Shown: positions 1 through 8,901 of the stretch, piece after piece | Layout of the letters: each line of letters begins with the position of its first letter | Position numbering within the stretch: position 1 is the stretch's first letter | Source: Phycisphaerae bacterium | Lineage (GTDB): Bacteria > Planctomycetota > Phycisphaerae > Phycisphaerales > Phycisphaeraceae | Assembly (NCBI GenBank): GCA_030432595.1 | Contig: JAUIGU010000038.1 | Span: 1 to 38,320 of the forward strand | Reading direction: 5' to 3' | DNA length: 38,320 bases | Position numbers and translations under genes: made by a program | The notes under the pieces: model-generated | The model's input: only the letters and a program-made list of their open reading frames with translations | Database searches by the model: none | Told to the model about the DNA's origin: nothing

Positions 1-309
1 CGTGCCCTTGCGGGCGCACGGGGCCTTGGCGACGTGGACGCGCGACCCGTCGGGCAGGCGGGCGTCGACCAACGCCTGATCGTCGGCCAGGCTCTTGCCG
101 GTGTATTGCAGGATGTTGTTGATCGCCGCCTCGTAGAGCTCGGCGTCGGCAAAGGTGGCGTGGGTCTTGACCACCTCGCCGTCGCGCTCGACGTAGATCT
201 CGTCGGGCGCGTTGACCATCACTTCGGAGACCGATTCGTCCTCGAGGAACGAGCGGATCGGCGCGAGGTAGTGCTCGATCGTGCGGGTGAACAGGGCGGC
301 GTCGGGCAT
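1..309 (-). CDS. CpaF/TadA-like secretion ATPase, N-terminal part (cut by window edge)
   Basis: This is the first 103 codons of a gene that continues past position 1. The translation contains SVSEVMVNAPDEIYVERDG followed by LVDARLPDGSRVHV, the conserved N-terminal region of CpaF-type ATPases of the type II/IV secretion superfamily. These hexameric cytoplasmic ATPases drive Tad/Flp pilus assembly or related secretion. The Walker motifs lie outside the window, so the exact subfamily (CpaF, TadA or VirB11-like) is open. The ATG at 309 is preceded by TAGAAT six bases upstream and by no Shine-Dalgarno sequence. The gene lies downstream of pgsA on the same strand, but a 260-bp inverted repeat separates them, so it probably has its own promoter. 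Confidence 0.85.
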   Translation of the reverse strand, partial: MPDAALFTRTIEHYLAPIRSFLEDESVSEVMVNAPDEIYVERDGEVVKTHATFADAELYEAAINNILQYTGKSLADDQALVDARLPDGSRVHVAKAPCARKGT

Positions 310-315
310 GGTCAG

Positions 316-321
316 ATTCTA
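316..321 (-). promoter_or_regulatory. -10-like hexamer TAGAAT, leaderless start of the CpaF-like gene
   Basis: TAGAAT is followed by six bases (ctgacc) and the ATG at 309. This spacing would place the transcription start at or next to the start codon. No convincing -35 box is visible; the upstream DNA is the arm of the 328-586 repeat. Confidence 0.5.
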
Positions 322-327
322 AGGCTT

Positions 328-586
328 GCAACCACCGATGAACACAGATGGACACGGATCCGGAGAAAGCACGTGTCCGCTGATTTCGCAGATACACGCA
401 GATTCAGAGTAATAATCAGGATGGGCAGGAGGGAAACAGGGTGAAAGACCTAAACGAGCGAGTTTCAATCCTAATCAATCCGGTCCATCATGGAACTGCT
501 TGAAATCTGCGTCCATCTGCGAAATCTGCGGCCAACTGCTTGGTTTCGTCTCCATCGACGTTCACCCGGGTTCATCGGTGGTTCCA
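328..586. repeat. Imperfect ~260-bp palindrome made of dispersed repeat units
   Basis: Two arms read toward each other. The left arm (about 329-405) and the reverse complement of the right arm (about 503-585) share the outer block AACCACCGATGAAC (330-343 against 571-584). They also share an inner block GATTTCGCAGAT plus ACGCAGATT (382-403 against 505-528). A third, weaker match lies nearer the centre: the left AATAATCAGGAT resembles ATTGATTAGGAT read on the other strand near 466-479. The outer unit recurs at about 30056-30088. The right arm overlaps the last seven codons and the stop of pgsA. No open reading frame of interest lies in it. Confidence 0.85.
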
Positions 587-1227
587 GCCGCTGCGGGTTT
601 CATCACCTTCATCGCCCCGGCGACATACGGCAGCCCGCTCAGCACCGTCACGACCACCGTCGCGTACACCAGCACGTCGCGGACCCAGCCCAGCCACGCC
701 CAGCCGTCGCGTGTCGGGTCGATGGCGACGATGATCAGCACGACCGGGACCACCAGTGACTGCAGGATCATCTTCCACTTGCCCAGCTTCTTGGCTGAAA
801 AGTCGATGCCCTGTCGCTCGGCCACGCCGCGAATGCTCGTCACCAACAGCTCGCGCGCCAGCACCACGACCACCATCCACGGATACACCCCGCTGACCAT
901 CGTGCGCACCGCGCCCGCTTCGACGGCGGCGTGGTCCAGAAAACGCGGGCTGGCCAGATAGATCACCGCACCCAGCACGAGGATCTTGTCCGCGAAGGGG
1001 TCCACGATCCGGCCGAACACCGACTCGACGTGCCACTTGCGGGCCAGGTGCCCGTCCAGCGCGTCGGTGATCGCCGCGAGCGCGAACAGCGCCGTCGCCG
1101 CCGCCAGGACCCAGGGCGCCGACGGGGCCTGGTCGGCGAACCGGAAGAAGTTGAGCACCACGAAGAACGCCGCCGCGAGCACCAGCCGGGCGAGCGTGAG
1201 CGCGTTGGGGATGTCTTTGCGCTGCAT
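562..1227 (-). CDS. pgsA: CDP-diacylglycerol--glycerol-3-phosphate 3-phosphatidyltransferase
   Basis: PgsA makes phosphatidylglycerol phosphate, the committed step to phosphatidylglycerol and cardiolipin, in the inner membrane. The 221-residue protein is hydrophobic. It carries the full CDP-alcohol phosphotransferase motif: D55, D58-G59, A62-R63, G72, D76 and D80 in the order DxxDGxxARx8GxxxDxxxD. The start MQRKDIPNALTLARL is typical of the family. The gene begins 34 nt after the S1-domain gene and may be cotranscribed with it. The last residues (GTTDEPG) and the stop codon lie inside the right arm of the 328-586 repeat, so the C-terminal tail has probably been replaced or extended by repeat DNA. 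The related CDP-alcohol phosphatidyltransferases are less likely because of overall length and N-terminus. Confidence 0.9.
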   Translation of the reverse strand: MQRKDIPNALTLARLVLAAAFFVVLNFFRFADQAPSAPWVLAAATALFALAAITDALDGHLARKWHVESVFGRIVDPFADKILVLGAVIYLASPRFLDHAAVEAGAVRTMVSGVYPWMVVVVLARELLVTSIRGVAERQGIDFSAKKLGKWKMILQSLVVPVVLIIVAIDPTRDGWAWLGWVRDVLVYATVVVTVLSGLPYVAGAMKVMKPAAAGTTDEPG

Positions 1228-1261
1228 GCCGGTGTTGTAACACGCCCACGGCGTCGGGCGT

Positions 1262-2935
1262 TCAGGTGAAGTCTTCGAGCTTCAGCCCGCCCAGGCCCGT
1301 GCCGAGCGCGCCGGACTTGCCCAGGCCGGACTTGAGCTTGTCCTTGGGCAGTTTGGGCTTGGCTTTGGCGACCTGTTGCGGCGACTCATCCCGGCCGCGC
1401 GACTCGGACTTTTGCTTGAGCGACAGCGAGATCTTGTGCTTGCCCGGCTCGATACCTTTGACGCGGAAGGTCTTGGTGTCGCCGACCTTGACGATCTCCT
1501 CGACGCTGCCAACGCGGCGGTCGGCCAGCTCCGAGATGTGGACCATGCCCTCGACGCCGGGCTCGAGTTCGACGAACGCGCCGAAGTCGGTGGTGCTGGT
1601 CACCTTGCCCTCAACCATGGCATCGACGGCGTACTTGCCGCCGGCCCCGGACCACGGGTCTTCGCTGCCGGCCTTGAGGCTGACGCTCAGCCGGTGCTTG
1701 TCGGGCTCGACCTTGAGGACGCTGACCTTGATCGTGTCGCCGACCTTGACGACGTCTTCGGCGCGGTGGATGCGCTTCCAACTCATTTCGGACATCGGCA
1801 GCAGGCCCTCGACGCCGGGCTCAAGCTCGACGAAAGCGCCGAAGTTCGTCGTCTTGGTGACGCGGACCGTGACCTCTTCGCCGGGGCGGAACTTGGTCTC
1901 CGCCTGCTCCCACGGGTCGGGCGTGGTCTGCTTCATGCCCAGCGAGATGCGTTCCTTGTCCGGCTCGATCTTGAGCACCTTGACGCGGACCTTTTCGCCG
2001 ACCTTGACGACGTCGGCGGGCTTGTCAACGTGGCCGTGCGTGAGGTCCGTGACGTGGACCAGGCCATCGACGCCGCCCAGGTCCACGAACGCGCCGAACG
2101 CGGTGAGGTTGCTGACCGTGCCCTCGCGTTCCTGGCCGACCTCGATCTCGGCCATGAGCTTGCGCTTCTCGCGGGCGCGTTTGACCTCGAGGTACTTGCG
2201 CCGCGAAAGCAGCACCTTTTTGTGCTTGCGGTCGATCTCCTGCACCGCGGCGTCGAGCTTCTGGCCGACGAAGTCTTCGAGGTTGTCGACGTGGTGGATG
2301 TCGATCTGTGAGGCGGGCATGAAGGCCTTGATGCCGCCGACCATTTCGAGTTCGAGCCCGCCTTTGTTGTGCCCGGTGACGCGGGCTTCGATGATCGCGC
2401 CGGTGACGAGCTGGTCCCAGGTCGAGCGCGAGATCGCGCCCTCGCGGGAGAGGAAGACGAGGCCTTTGGATTCGTCGACCTGATCGACCACGAAGTCCAT
2501 GACGGACTTGAGCCGCGGCGGCCGGTCAAACTGCGCGACGGGCACGACGCCTTGGAGCTTCTTGCCGTCGAAGTCGCCGACCAAGTCCACGAAGACGTCT
2601 TCGCCACGGATCGCCGCGATGCGGCCGCGGCGCAGCTCGTGGTGGAACTCGGGCGTCTCACCGTCGGCACCGGCACTGTCCGCCGGGGTGTCGGCACCGC
2701 CCGCGTCCTCGCCCGACGAATCCGCATGGGCTCCAGGCTGCACCGACGCCTCCATCAACGCGTCCGCGTCCGCCGCCGCGAGTTCGGCTTCGAGTTGTTG
2801 CTGGACGTCGTCGCTCGCCGGCGTGTCGGGCGAGGTGGGGGCGGGGGCGTCTTGGCCGGGCGCGGATTGCTCCGGCGACGGTCCGTCGGTCTCGGGTCCG
2901 ACGGGCGGGGTCACGTTCGATTCTTCGGGAGTCAT
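1262..2935 (-). CDS. rpsA: Ribosomal protein S1-like protein with five S1 RNA-binding domains
   Basis: From the ATG at 2935 the protein is 557 residues. An acidic, Ser/Pro/Ala-rich N-terminus of about 110 residues precedes five S1 (OB-fold) repeats. The last three carry the classic FGAFV(D/E)L core and VKVG(D/E) segment. A short basic Lys-rich tail follows. S1 proteins bind mRNA on the 30S subunit and help initiation, which matters for messages with weak or no Shine-Dalgarno sites, as many here have. The first two domains are more diverged, as in other S1 proteins. An in-frame ATG at 2986 would add 17 residues ([17 protein letters not shown]). I prefer 2935 because the added stretch is basic and proline-rich and its ATG overlaps a TAGAAT hexamer. 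The gene follows the glycosylase gene by 61 nt and precedes pgsA. Confidence 0.88.
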   Translation of the reverse strand: MTPEESNVTPPVGPETDGPSPEQSAPGQDAPAPTSPDTPASDDVQQQLEAELAAADADALMEASVQPGAHADSSGEDAGGADTPADSAGADGETPEFHHELRRGRIAAIRGEDVFVDLVGDFDGKKLQGVVPVAQFDRPPRLKSVMDFVVDQVDESKGLVFLSREGAISRSTWDQLVTGAIIEARVTGHNKGGLELEMVGGIKAFMPASQIDIHHVDNLEDFVGQKLDAAVQEIDRKHKKVLLSRRKYLEVKRAREKRKLMAEIEVGQEREGTVSNLTAFGAFVDLGGVDGLVHVTDLTHGHVDKPADVVKVGEKVRVKVLKIEPDKERISLGMKQTTPDPWEQAETKFRPGEEVTVRVTKTTNFGAFVELEPGVEGLLPMSEMSWKRIHRAEDVVKVGDTIKVSVLKVEPDKHRLSVSLKAGSEDPWSGAGGKYAVDAMVEGKVTSTTDFGAFVELEPGVEGMVHISELADRRVGSVEEIVKVGDTKTFRVKGIEPGKHKISLSLKQKSESRGRDESPQQVAKAKPKLPKDKLKSGLGKSGALGTGLGGLKLEDFT

Positions 2936-2996
2936 CACCAAGGGTCCGGGTGGCAGGCGGTGGGCCGGTCGGGTCGCTCTCGGCATTCTACTGTCG

Positions 2997-3608
2997 TCAG
3001 GCGCGGCTGACGTGGCGGTTGCCCCGCAAATAGAAGCGTAGCGGTTTGCGTGCCCACGCCCCGGCGTACTCCACGCCGATGCGGGGGCCCGTGACGATCT
3101 TCGCGGCCGGCACGCACCGGCTCCGCAGGCGCTCGAAGAAAAGCGTTGGGCTGGTCACCAGGTCCGTGCCGTCGTGCGCGAGTTCGATGCCCATCGCCGC
3201 GCCGAGTTTCCCCGGGCCGGAACAGAGGTCTTCATCCCGGCGGGCTTGGGGTCGGCGGGCCTTCATCGCGTCCAGCCCCTCGTCCGGTTCCAACGCCCGC
3301 AGCAGCACCGCCTGCGGCTCGCCGGCCTCCGCCACCACCACGTTCAGCAAGCGGTGGATGCCGTAGTTCAGAAAGACGTACGCGGTCCCGCCGTCGGCAA
3401 ACATGGTTTCGGTGCGTGGCGTGCGGCGAGCGTTGAACGAGTGCGCCGCCTTGTCCTCGGCCCCGAGATACGCCTCGGTTTCCACGACGATGCCGGCACA
3501 ACGGATACCGCCGACCACGTGAACCAGCCGCTGCCCCAGCAGCCGCCGCGCGACCGTCACCGGGTCTCGCCGGAAAAACGCGCGGTCCAGGCGTGGCGAA
3601 GCCGGCAT
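2997..3608 (-). CDS. 3-methyladenine DNA glycosylase (Mpg/AAG family)
   Basis: This base-excision repair enzyme removes alkylated and deaminated purines. The 203-residue protein has the family core ETEAYLG at residues 43-49, where E45 is the expected general base and Y47 the base-stacking residue. [13 protein letters not shown] (54-66) follows, then TAYVFLNYG (75-83) and LLRALEP. The length matches bacterial Mpg proteins. The ATG at 3608 lies 4 nt after the ResB-CcsA stop codon, so the two genes are almost certainly cotranscribed. The link to cytochrome c maturation looks positional, not functional. Confidence 0.93.
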   Translation of the reverse strand: MPASPRLDRAFFRRDPVTVARRLLGQRLVHVVGGIRCAGIVVETEAYLGAEDKAAHSFNARRTPRTETMFADGGTAYVFLNYGIHRLLNVVVAEAGEPQAVLLRALEPDEGLDAMKARRPQARRDEDLCSGPGKLGAAMGIELAHDGTDLVTSPTLFFERLRSRCVPAAKIVTGPRIGVEYAGAWARKPLRFYLRGNRHVSRA

Positions 3609-3612
3609 CGCG

Positions 3613-6600
3613 TCACGCGTTCTTGGCGAAACTCACCCAGCGCCGCTGCGGGATCAGCGCGACGCTCGCCACGGCACACAGCACCGCCACGGCGAGAAGC
3701 ATCCAGAACACCGCCGAGTCCATGAACCCGTAGCTGTGCAGCCCGACGCCGAGCATGTTGACGCCGAACCACGACCAGAGCGTTATGACCGCGCCCAATA
3801 CCGCCAGCGCCGCCACGCCCGGGCCCTTGACCATGCCGCCCAGCCGCGCGTGGATCAGCAGCGCCGCCCACAGCACGATCATCAATGCCCCGTTCTCCTT
3901 GGGGTCCCACCCCCAGAACCGGCCCCAGCTCTGGTCCGCCCACACCCCGCCCAGGATCGTGCCCACGAAACTCAGCAGCAGCGCGAAACACGTCACCCCG
4001 AAGATCACGCCCTCCAGCGCCCGCCGGTCACGCGCCTGTCGGAGCACCCCGGTGTACGCGCCCATCAGCAGGTAGGCCGCGCCGATCAGCGCCGCCACGA
4101 ACATCGCCGAGTAGCCCAGCGTGATCATGATGACGTGTGTCGCCAGCCAGAAGTTGGTGTCCAGCACGGCCTGCAACACCGCCATTGTGTCGCCGTCGTC
4201 CAGCCCGCGCGCGACCAGCAGCGTGCAGAACCCCGTCAGCGACGCGGTCAGATACCCCAGACCGAGCTTGGTCACGCGTTCCAGGAGCAGCCCGAGGATC
4301 ACCACGCCCCAGCCGACGAACACGGCCGAGCCGTACAGGTTCGTCACCGGCGGGCGCCCCGAGAGGTAGACCCGCACGCCCAGCCCCGTCGTGTGGACGA
4401 AGAGCGCCACCAACAACAGCGTCAGCGCGGCACCACGGAACGCACGGGGCGCGACCAGCCACGACCCGAACACGCACAGGCCGGCCGCAACGTAAAGCAT
4501 GATCGACCGCATGAACGGCCCGTAGGCGTTGAACTCGGCTTCGATTTGAGATTTTCGAAACACCGCGGGGAAGCGTTCCTTCTGCGCTTGCCGCAACGCC
4601 GCGGTGGTCTGGTTGAACTTTGCGGCGTCGCCTTGCCCGTACGCCATGATCGCCTGCCCCACGAGCGCGGCGTCGCCAGGCAGCGAGCCGGAAGAGACGG
4701 CGTCGGGCAGCGGCACCCAGCCCGCGCCGGTCTGCCCGTCTGCGCCGTCCAACGCGACCGCGTGGGGAGACGTCAGCGATACCACGCCTTCGTAAATTGC
4801 CAGACGGTTGCCCAGTTCCAGCACGGCCCGCTCGAACGCGCTGCGCGTCCGCTCGTCGACCTGCTCGGCGGTCTCGATCAGCCGAACCAACTCGGCGCGG
4901 TGCGGGGCGATCTCGTTGTACGAGAAGCGCTTGCGGTCGAGGTCGCGCACGCCGAGCTCGTGCTTGAGGTTGGCCAGGTCGATCCGAAACACGCGGTCGT
5001 CCCGGCCGGCCGGCTGGGTCACGGCGTCGAGCAGCCACGCGACGGGGTGGACCGACTCGTCGCCCCGCTCGACGCGCTCCCGCCCGCCGATCGCCGCCAA
5101 CGTGTCGCGCGCCACTGAGTCCCAAGGCTTGAAGCGCCCGGCGTAGGACACCGCGACGGCACCGAAGTCCGCGACGTTCATGCCGGTCGGCGTCCGTGGC
5201 GCGACGCGTTGGACGGGCCAGAGCAGGGCCGCCGCGACCAGCACCGCGGCCAGTGTTCCGATCAGGACCGGCCGAGGACTCGTTGCCGAAGACTCCGAAC
5301 CCTTTTCCGCTTTTCCCGCCCGGCTGCTTTTTGCGCCCTCCCGCTCGACCCACGCGATCAGCGACATCACGAAGTGCGCGAGCAGCCCCAGCCCGCCGAC
5401 GATCACCGCGATGTACGGCACGGTCCAACCCGGGTTGTCCACGACCTGCAGGATGGTGCCGCGGTCGGCGCCCGGCATCGGTTGGCCGTTCGCCATGATC
5501 GGGCCGGCGATCCAACTGCTCTGGAAGAAGGTCTTGCCCTCGTAGCGCAGCGGCTCGTTCATGCGGATCAGCGCGGAGCGCTGCGCTGATCCTTCGGTGC
5601 CGACGAGCGTGACGTCCGACGAATAGTTCTTCGGCACGCTCGAGCCGGGGTACAGGTCGTGTCGGAACTCGGCTAGCTCCACAGTGTAGGGCAGGTACGT
5701 CCGCTTGAAGCGCATCGCCAGCTCGACCGGGCCGGCCGGGGTTTCGACGGTCTGCACGATCGGGCGGTACGGCGCGTCGGGTTGTTCTAGGCCCGTGGCG
5801 ACCAGGACGCGCTCGACGAGTTGGCCGTTGGGGTTCAGCAGCGACACAACCGCTGCGGCCTGGTCGACGCGCTGCTCGCCGACGCCGGACACCGGCGCGG
5901 TCGGCTGCGCGTACACACGGTCGAGGCCCCAGCCGGCGGTTGCCTGCGGCGGCACTTCCGTGTTGTCACTGCGCCTGAACAGCAACGCGTTGGGCATGTA
6001 TTGATCGACCCGCAGCATCAACTCCAGTCCCGGCAACTCGATCAACCCGTCGCCGCGGAACGCCCGCCGCAGCGCCGACTCGGAGACCGCCCAGACGTCA
6101 CGCTCGGCGTCATTCGCTTCGCCGGTCGGAAGCATCACGGCCAACTCGTTCTCGCGGATGTCCTGCACCCAGTTCAGGCCCTGCCCGGTGTAGATCGGCA
6201 TCTGGCCTTCTTCGGCGACGAAGGCCGTGACGAACTCGCCAGCCAGCAGCAGGATCAGCGCCGCGTGGATCAGCACGATGCCGAAGCGTCGCCCGAACAG
6301 CAGCCGCGCGCCCCACAGCAGCGGGAGGAAGAAAAGCGAGCCCAATGCAAACAACAGCACGACGCCGTGGTTGGCGAGCGCGTTCGCGACCGGCGGGACC
6401 AGGAACGCCACGGCGATCGCGCCGACGCCGAAAAGGGTGACAAGAGAACCAAGCGCCAAACGCCGGCCCTGGGCGACGACCTTGTAGCGCACCGCGTGCG
6501 CCGCGCAGAGATTCACCAGCAGGAGCACGCCCAGCGTCGCGCCGCCGGGCCAAGGCAGCACGCCGGGCACGCCGCCGTCGGCCCCAAAACCGCGCGGCAC

Positions 6601-6903
6601 GAGCAGGTCCAGCGGCACCGCGACGTAGAAGCTGCGGAAGTACTCGGCCATTACCTGCCAGATTCCCGACCGGGTCTGCGCGAGCGTGCCGAAGAAGATC
6701 AAGCCCAACGTGAAAAACAGCAGAGTGACCGTGAGGCGCAGCGACGCGAACAGCGCGAGCGACCGCAGTAACGGTGAACTTTTCCGCTCGATGCGCGCCG
6801 CCGGTTCTGTGGGCGTCGCAGGACGCGGTCGGCCATTCGCGTGACCCGTGTTGCGGGGCAACGCCGAATCCGTCGGGGTGGGAACGGCGGTGGCGTCAGT
6901 CAT
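3613..6903 (-). CDS. ResB-CcsA fusion, cytochrome c biogenesis (System II)
   Basis: The 1096-residue membrane protein joins the two System II cytochrome c synthase components. The N-terminal half (about residues 45-600) is ResB/Ccs1-like, starting at SLRLTVTLLFFTLGLIFFG, with an early pair of hydrophobic segments, a large non-cytoplasmic domain and a closing helix. The C-terminal part (about 840-1096) is CcsA-like and holds the tryptophan-rich haem-handling motif WGRFWGWDPKENGA near residues 990-1003. Together they export haem and attach it to CxxCH apocytochromes outside the inner membrane. ResB-CcsA fusions are known in several phyla. The ATG at 6903 overlaps the TGA of the upstream lipoprotein gene by 8 nt, supporting this start over a much longer frame that has no homology. 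A linker of about 200 residues lies between the two domains. Confidence 0.9.
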   Translation of the reverse strand: MTDATAVPTPTDSALPRNTGHANGRPRPATPTEPAARIERKSSPLLRSLALFASLRLTVTLLFFTLGLIFFGTLAQTRSGIWQVMAEYFRSFYVAVPLDLLVPRGFGADGGVPGVLPWPGGATLGVLLLVNLCAAHAVRYKVVAQGRRLALGSLVTLFGVGAIAVAFLVPPVANALANHGVVLLFALGSLFFLPLLWGARLLFGRRFGIVLIHAALILLLAGEFVTAFVAEEGQMPIYTGQGLNWVQDIRENELAVMLPTGEANDAERDVWAVSESALRRAFRGDGLIELPGLELMLRVDQYMPNALLFRRSDNTEVPPQATAGWGLDRVYAQPTAPVSGVGEQRVDQAAAVVSLLNPNGQLVERVLVATGLEQPDAPYRPIVQTVETPAGPVELAMRFKRTYLPYTVELAEFRHDLYPGSSVPKNYSSDVTLVGTEGSAQRSALIRMNEPLRYEGKTFFQSSWIAGPIMANGQPMPGADRGTILQVVDNPGWTVPYIAVIVGGLGLLAHFVMSLIAWVEREGAKSSRAGKAEKGSESSATSPRPVLIGTLAAVLVAAALLWPVQRVAPRTPTGMNVADFGAVAVSYAGRFKPWDSVARDTLAAIGGRERVERGDESVHPVAWLLDAVTQPAGRDDRVFRIDLANLKHELGVRDLDRKRFSYNEIAPHRAELVRLIETAEQVDERTRSAFERAVLELGNRLAIYEGVVSLTSPHAVALDGADGQTGAGWVPLPDAVSSGSLPGDAALVGQAIMAYGQGDAAKFNQTTAALRQAQKERFPAVFRKSQIEAEFNAYGPFMRSIMLYVAAGLCVFGSWLVAPRAFRGAALTLLLVALFVHTTGLGVRVYLSGRPPVTNLYGSAVFVGWGVVILGLLLERVTKLGLGYLTASLTGFCTLLVARGLDDGDTMAVLQAVLDTNFWLATHVIMITLGYSAMFVAALIGAAYLLMGAYTGVLRQARDRRALEGVIFGVTCFALLLSFVGTILGGVWADQSWGRFWGWDPKENGALMIVLWAALLIHARLGGMVKGPGVAALAVLGAVITLWSWFGVNMLGVGLHSYGFMDSAVFWMLLAVAVLCAVASVALIPQRRWVSFAKNA

Positions 6904-7597
6904 GGTCCGTGTCGGGCGAGGTGGTGGCGGGGGCGGGAGCGCGCGAAGGATCGGCCGGGTGGTCGTGGTCTTCGTCGAGGTTCCGCCGGACCGATGCGAC
7001 GAGTTGGTCGAACCCGGCGCGGTGCGTGTCGATCGCGGTCGGCGTGCCCGTGGCCTTGAAGAACCAGCTCTCGTGGTCGAGTTGGAACCACGCGATGAGC
7101 GCGCGTTGGTCCGCGTTGCGCATGTCGGTGATGAAGCCGGACAGATGGTCGTTGGGGGCGTAATCCACGAGCGGCACGACTTCGGGCTTCTCCAGCGGCG
7201 GCAGGGACAATTGACCACGCCAGCGGTTGACGTTGTCGGTGATCGATCCGGCCGGCCCGGGCACGCGTGAGACCGCGACCTCGACGCCGGCATCATCGCC
7301 GGTGGTCCGGAGCGTGGTGACTCGGAACTGATTGGACACGCCGGTGTCTTCCCAGCCGTTGGGCGTGTCCCACATCACGGCCAGGGTGTGACGATCGACG
7401 GGAACGCCGGTACCGGTGGCCGACGCTGCGGACGGCATCACCAGCGGCGGCGGGGCCGGGTCCAGCACGGCCGTGTAGCGGCGAACGTCCGGTTCGCGCT
7501 CGCAGCCAAGGACGGCGACGAGCGCGACGGCGATCCCGAGCAAGCGGATGGCCCGCGAGATGGGTCTGGATGAGCGTTGATGCGGCCTGATGCGCAT
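6896..7597 (-). CDS. Lipoprotein of unknown function, coupled to ResB-CcsA
   Basis: The 233-residue protein has a lipoprotein signal: basic residues, then GIAVALVAVLGC with the lipidated cysteine at position 32. The mature part contains MWDTPNGWE near residue 70 and a NVNRWRGQLSLPP segment near residue 125. From memory these resemble a conserved planctomycete/verrucomicrobial family of TPxGW proteins found beside ccsA/resB; I cannot name a domain. The C-terminus is acidic and rich in Asp, His and Pro. The 8-nt overlap with the downstream ResB-CcsA start suggests translational coupling and a role in cytochrome maturation or redox control at the membrane, which is inference. The open frame continues far upstream, but that part is antisense to the LacI-type gene and is rejected. 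Confidence 0.75.
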   Translation of the reverse strand: MRIRPHQRSSRPISRAIRLLGIAVALVAVLGCEREPDVRRYTAVLDPAPPPLVMPSAASATGTGVPVDRHTLAVMWDTPNGWEDTGVSNQFRVTTLRTTGDDAGVEVAVSRVPGPAGSITDNVNRWRGQLSLPPLEKPEVVPLVDYAPNDHLSGFITDMRNADQRALIAWFQLDHESWFFKATGTPTAIDTHRAGFDQLVASVRRNLDEDHDHPADPSRAPAPATTSPDTDHD

Positions 7598-7607
7598 GGG
7601 GTCGGGC

Positions 7608-7613
7608 AGTGTA
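7608..7613 (-). promoter_or_regulatory. -10-like hexamer TACACT before the lipoprotein gene
   Basis: TACACT lies 10 nt before the ATG at 7597, predicting a leader of only a few bases for the lipoprotein/ResB-CcsA transcript. No clear -35 box is seen. Confidence 0.4.
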
Positions 7614-7688
7614 AGCCCCCGGAAGCGGGCCCGCCGGGCACCAAGCCGGCCATTATTGCCGTCGGGATGCCAGATGGGGTGAAAAGTC

Positions 7689-7717
7689 TTGACACAGATT
7701 CGGATGCCCGATATCGT
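7689..7717 (+). promoter_or_regulatory. Sigma70-like promoter of the LacI-type gene
   Basis: A perfect TTGACA (7689-7694) is followed by a 17-nt spacer and TATCGT (7712-7717). It would give a leader of about 70 nt before the ATG at 7793. This is the best consensus promoter in the window. Confidence 0.65.
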
Positions 7718-7792
7718 AGCGACCGCAACAGTACCGCAACACTTCGGTTCGGTGTTTTTGTTCTCTGTCGCGGTGGTTTCAAGGCTCTCTCG

Positions 7793-8830
7793 ATGTCCAG
7801 CATCCGCAAGATCGCCAAGCAGGCCGGGGTTTCGCCGGCCACCGCGTCGCGGGCGCTGAAACTGCACCCCGACGTCAGCCCCGAAACACGTCGGCGGGTG
7901 GTTCAGGCCGCGAACAGCGTGGGTTACACGACCCACACGCCGGGCCCCAGCGACTCCGCGGTGGGGGTGTGGGTCGATAGCCATCGTCACTTGGCGCTCT
8001 ACGACTGCCTCTGGCTCAACGGCGTCCGCCGGGCGCTGCACGAGGCGAAGCTGGACGTGCGTTTTGTCGATGCCACGCGCGACAAGGCCGCCGACGAGAG
8101 CTACACCGCGTTTTTCCGTCGCCGCGGCGTCAAAGCCGTGGTGATGCCGCCGGGCTCGAACGAGCGTCGGGTGTGTGAGAGCGTGGTGGAAGAAGGCTTC
8201 CCGTCCATCGTCATCGGCGAGCACTTCGGCGAGTCGCCGCTGCACTACGCGTGCTGCGACTCGTCCGACGCCAGCCGCCGGGCGGTGCAGCACCTGATCG
8301 AGCTCGGTCATCGCCGCATCGCGATTGCGCTGCCGCCGTTCTCCGACCACGACCACGAGGCGCGTTACCGCGGCTACGCCGCCGGTCTCGAAGCCAACGG
8401 GCTGCCGATGGACGAGTCGCTGGTGGTCCGGGTGTCGCCTGCGCTGGAGGGCGGGTATGCGGCGCTCAACGATTTGCTCAGCCGGCGCGAACCGCCCACG
8501 GCGATCTTCTTCGCGGACCCGTATCCCGCGATCGGCGCGCTCGCGCGGGCGGGGCAGATCGGGCTGTCGGTGCCGGGCCAGTTGTCGATTGTGGGGGTCG
8601 ACGACGGCCGGATGCGCCGCCAGGTCTTCCCGATGCTGACCGCGGTGGTCCAGCCGACGGACGAACTCGGCTATGTCGCCGGCCGCGCTCTGATCGAGCT
8701 GTTGAACGGCGGCGCCGACGGCTACTTCCGCGAGGTGTTGCCGGCCACGCTGGAGATCAACCAGACCTCCGGGACGCCGCACGGCACGGCGGTCCGTGTA
8801 CAGCCCAACGGGGCGTTGCTGGCGGGGTGA
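7793..8830 (+). CDS. LacI-family transcriptional regulator
   Basis: The 345-residue protein starts MSSIRKIAKQAGVSPATASRAL, the LacI helix-turn-helix with hinge helix (residues 1-60). A periplasmic-binding-protein-like sensor domain follows, with DGYVG-type features such as IGEHFGESPLHYACCDSS and a VGVDDGRMRR segment near the C-terminus. LacI regulators usually sense sugars and repress nearby carbohydrate genes. The start at 7793 aligns with the conserved helix-turn-helix; a longer frame begins 216 nt upstream but crosses the promoter. It diverges from the lipoprotein gene and is followed 71 nt later by two secreted PEP-CTERM proteins on the same strand, its most likely local targets. The C-terminus is somewhat extended. 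Confidence 0.92.
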   Translation: MSSIRKIAKQAGVSPATASRALKLHPDVSPETRRRVVQAANSVGYTTHTPGPSDSAVGVWVDSHRHLALYDCLWLNGVRRALHEAKLDVRFVDATRDKAADESYTAFFRRRGVKAVVMPPGSNERRVCESVVEEGFPSIVIGEHFGESPLHYACCDSSDASRRAVQHLIELGHRRIAIALPPFSDHDHEARYRGYAAGLEANGLPMDESLVVRVSPALEGGYAALNDLLSRREPPTAIFFADPYPAIGALARAGQIGLSVPGQLSIVGVDDGRMRRQVFPMLTAVVQPTDELGYVAGRALIELLNGGADGYFREVLPATLEINQTSGTPHGTAVRVQPNGALLAG

Positions 8831-8888
8831 GAACTTGTTTTCTGATTGCGGCCCGTGCGCCGCGTTGGTTTGTTTTCACATCTTTCGT

Positions 8889-8895
8889 AAGGAGG
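8889..8895 (+). promoter_or_regulatory. Strong Shine-Dalgarno sequence (AAGGAGG)
   Basis: AAGGAGG lies 6 nt before the ATG at 8902 and fixes that start. It contrasts with the many genes here that have no Shine-Dalgarno site and suggests high expression of this secreted protein. Confidence 0.8.
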
Positions 8896-8901
8896 ACTCT
8901 C

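Noticed and set aside
2936-2986. Upstream ATG (2986) for the S1-domain gene
   Set aside because: The added residues are basic and Pro-rich, unlike the acidic S1 leader, and the ATG overlaps a TAGAAT hexamer. Not excluded with certainty.
3736-5118. Long plus-strand frames opposite ResB-CcsA and opposite the S1-domain gene (1266-2483)
   Set aside because: They are GC-driven antisense shadows rich in Arg, Gln and His, with no domain motifs.
6904-7296. Extension of the ResB-CcsA fusion to 7296
   Set aside because: The extra residues are an out-of-frame reading of the lipoprotein gene; the ATG at 6903 overlaps its stop in the usual coupled manner.
6898-8782. A long minus-strand frame extending the lipoprotein upstream to 8782
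   Set aside because: The extension is antisense to the LacI-type gene, has no signal peptide at its start, and the lipobox begins shortly after 7597.
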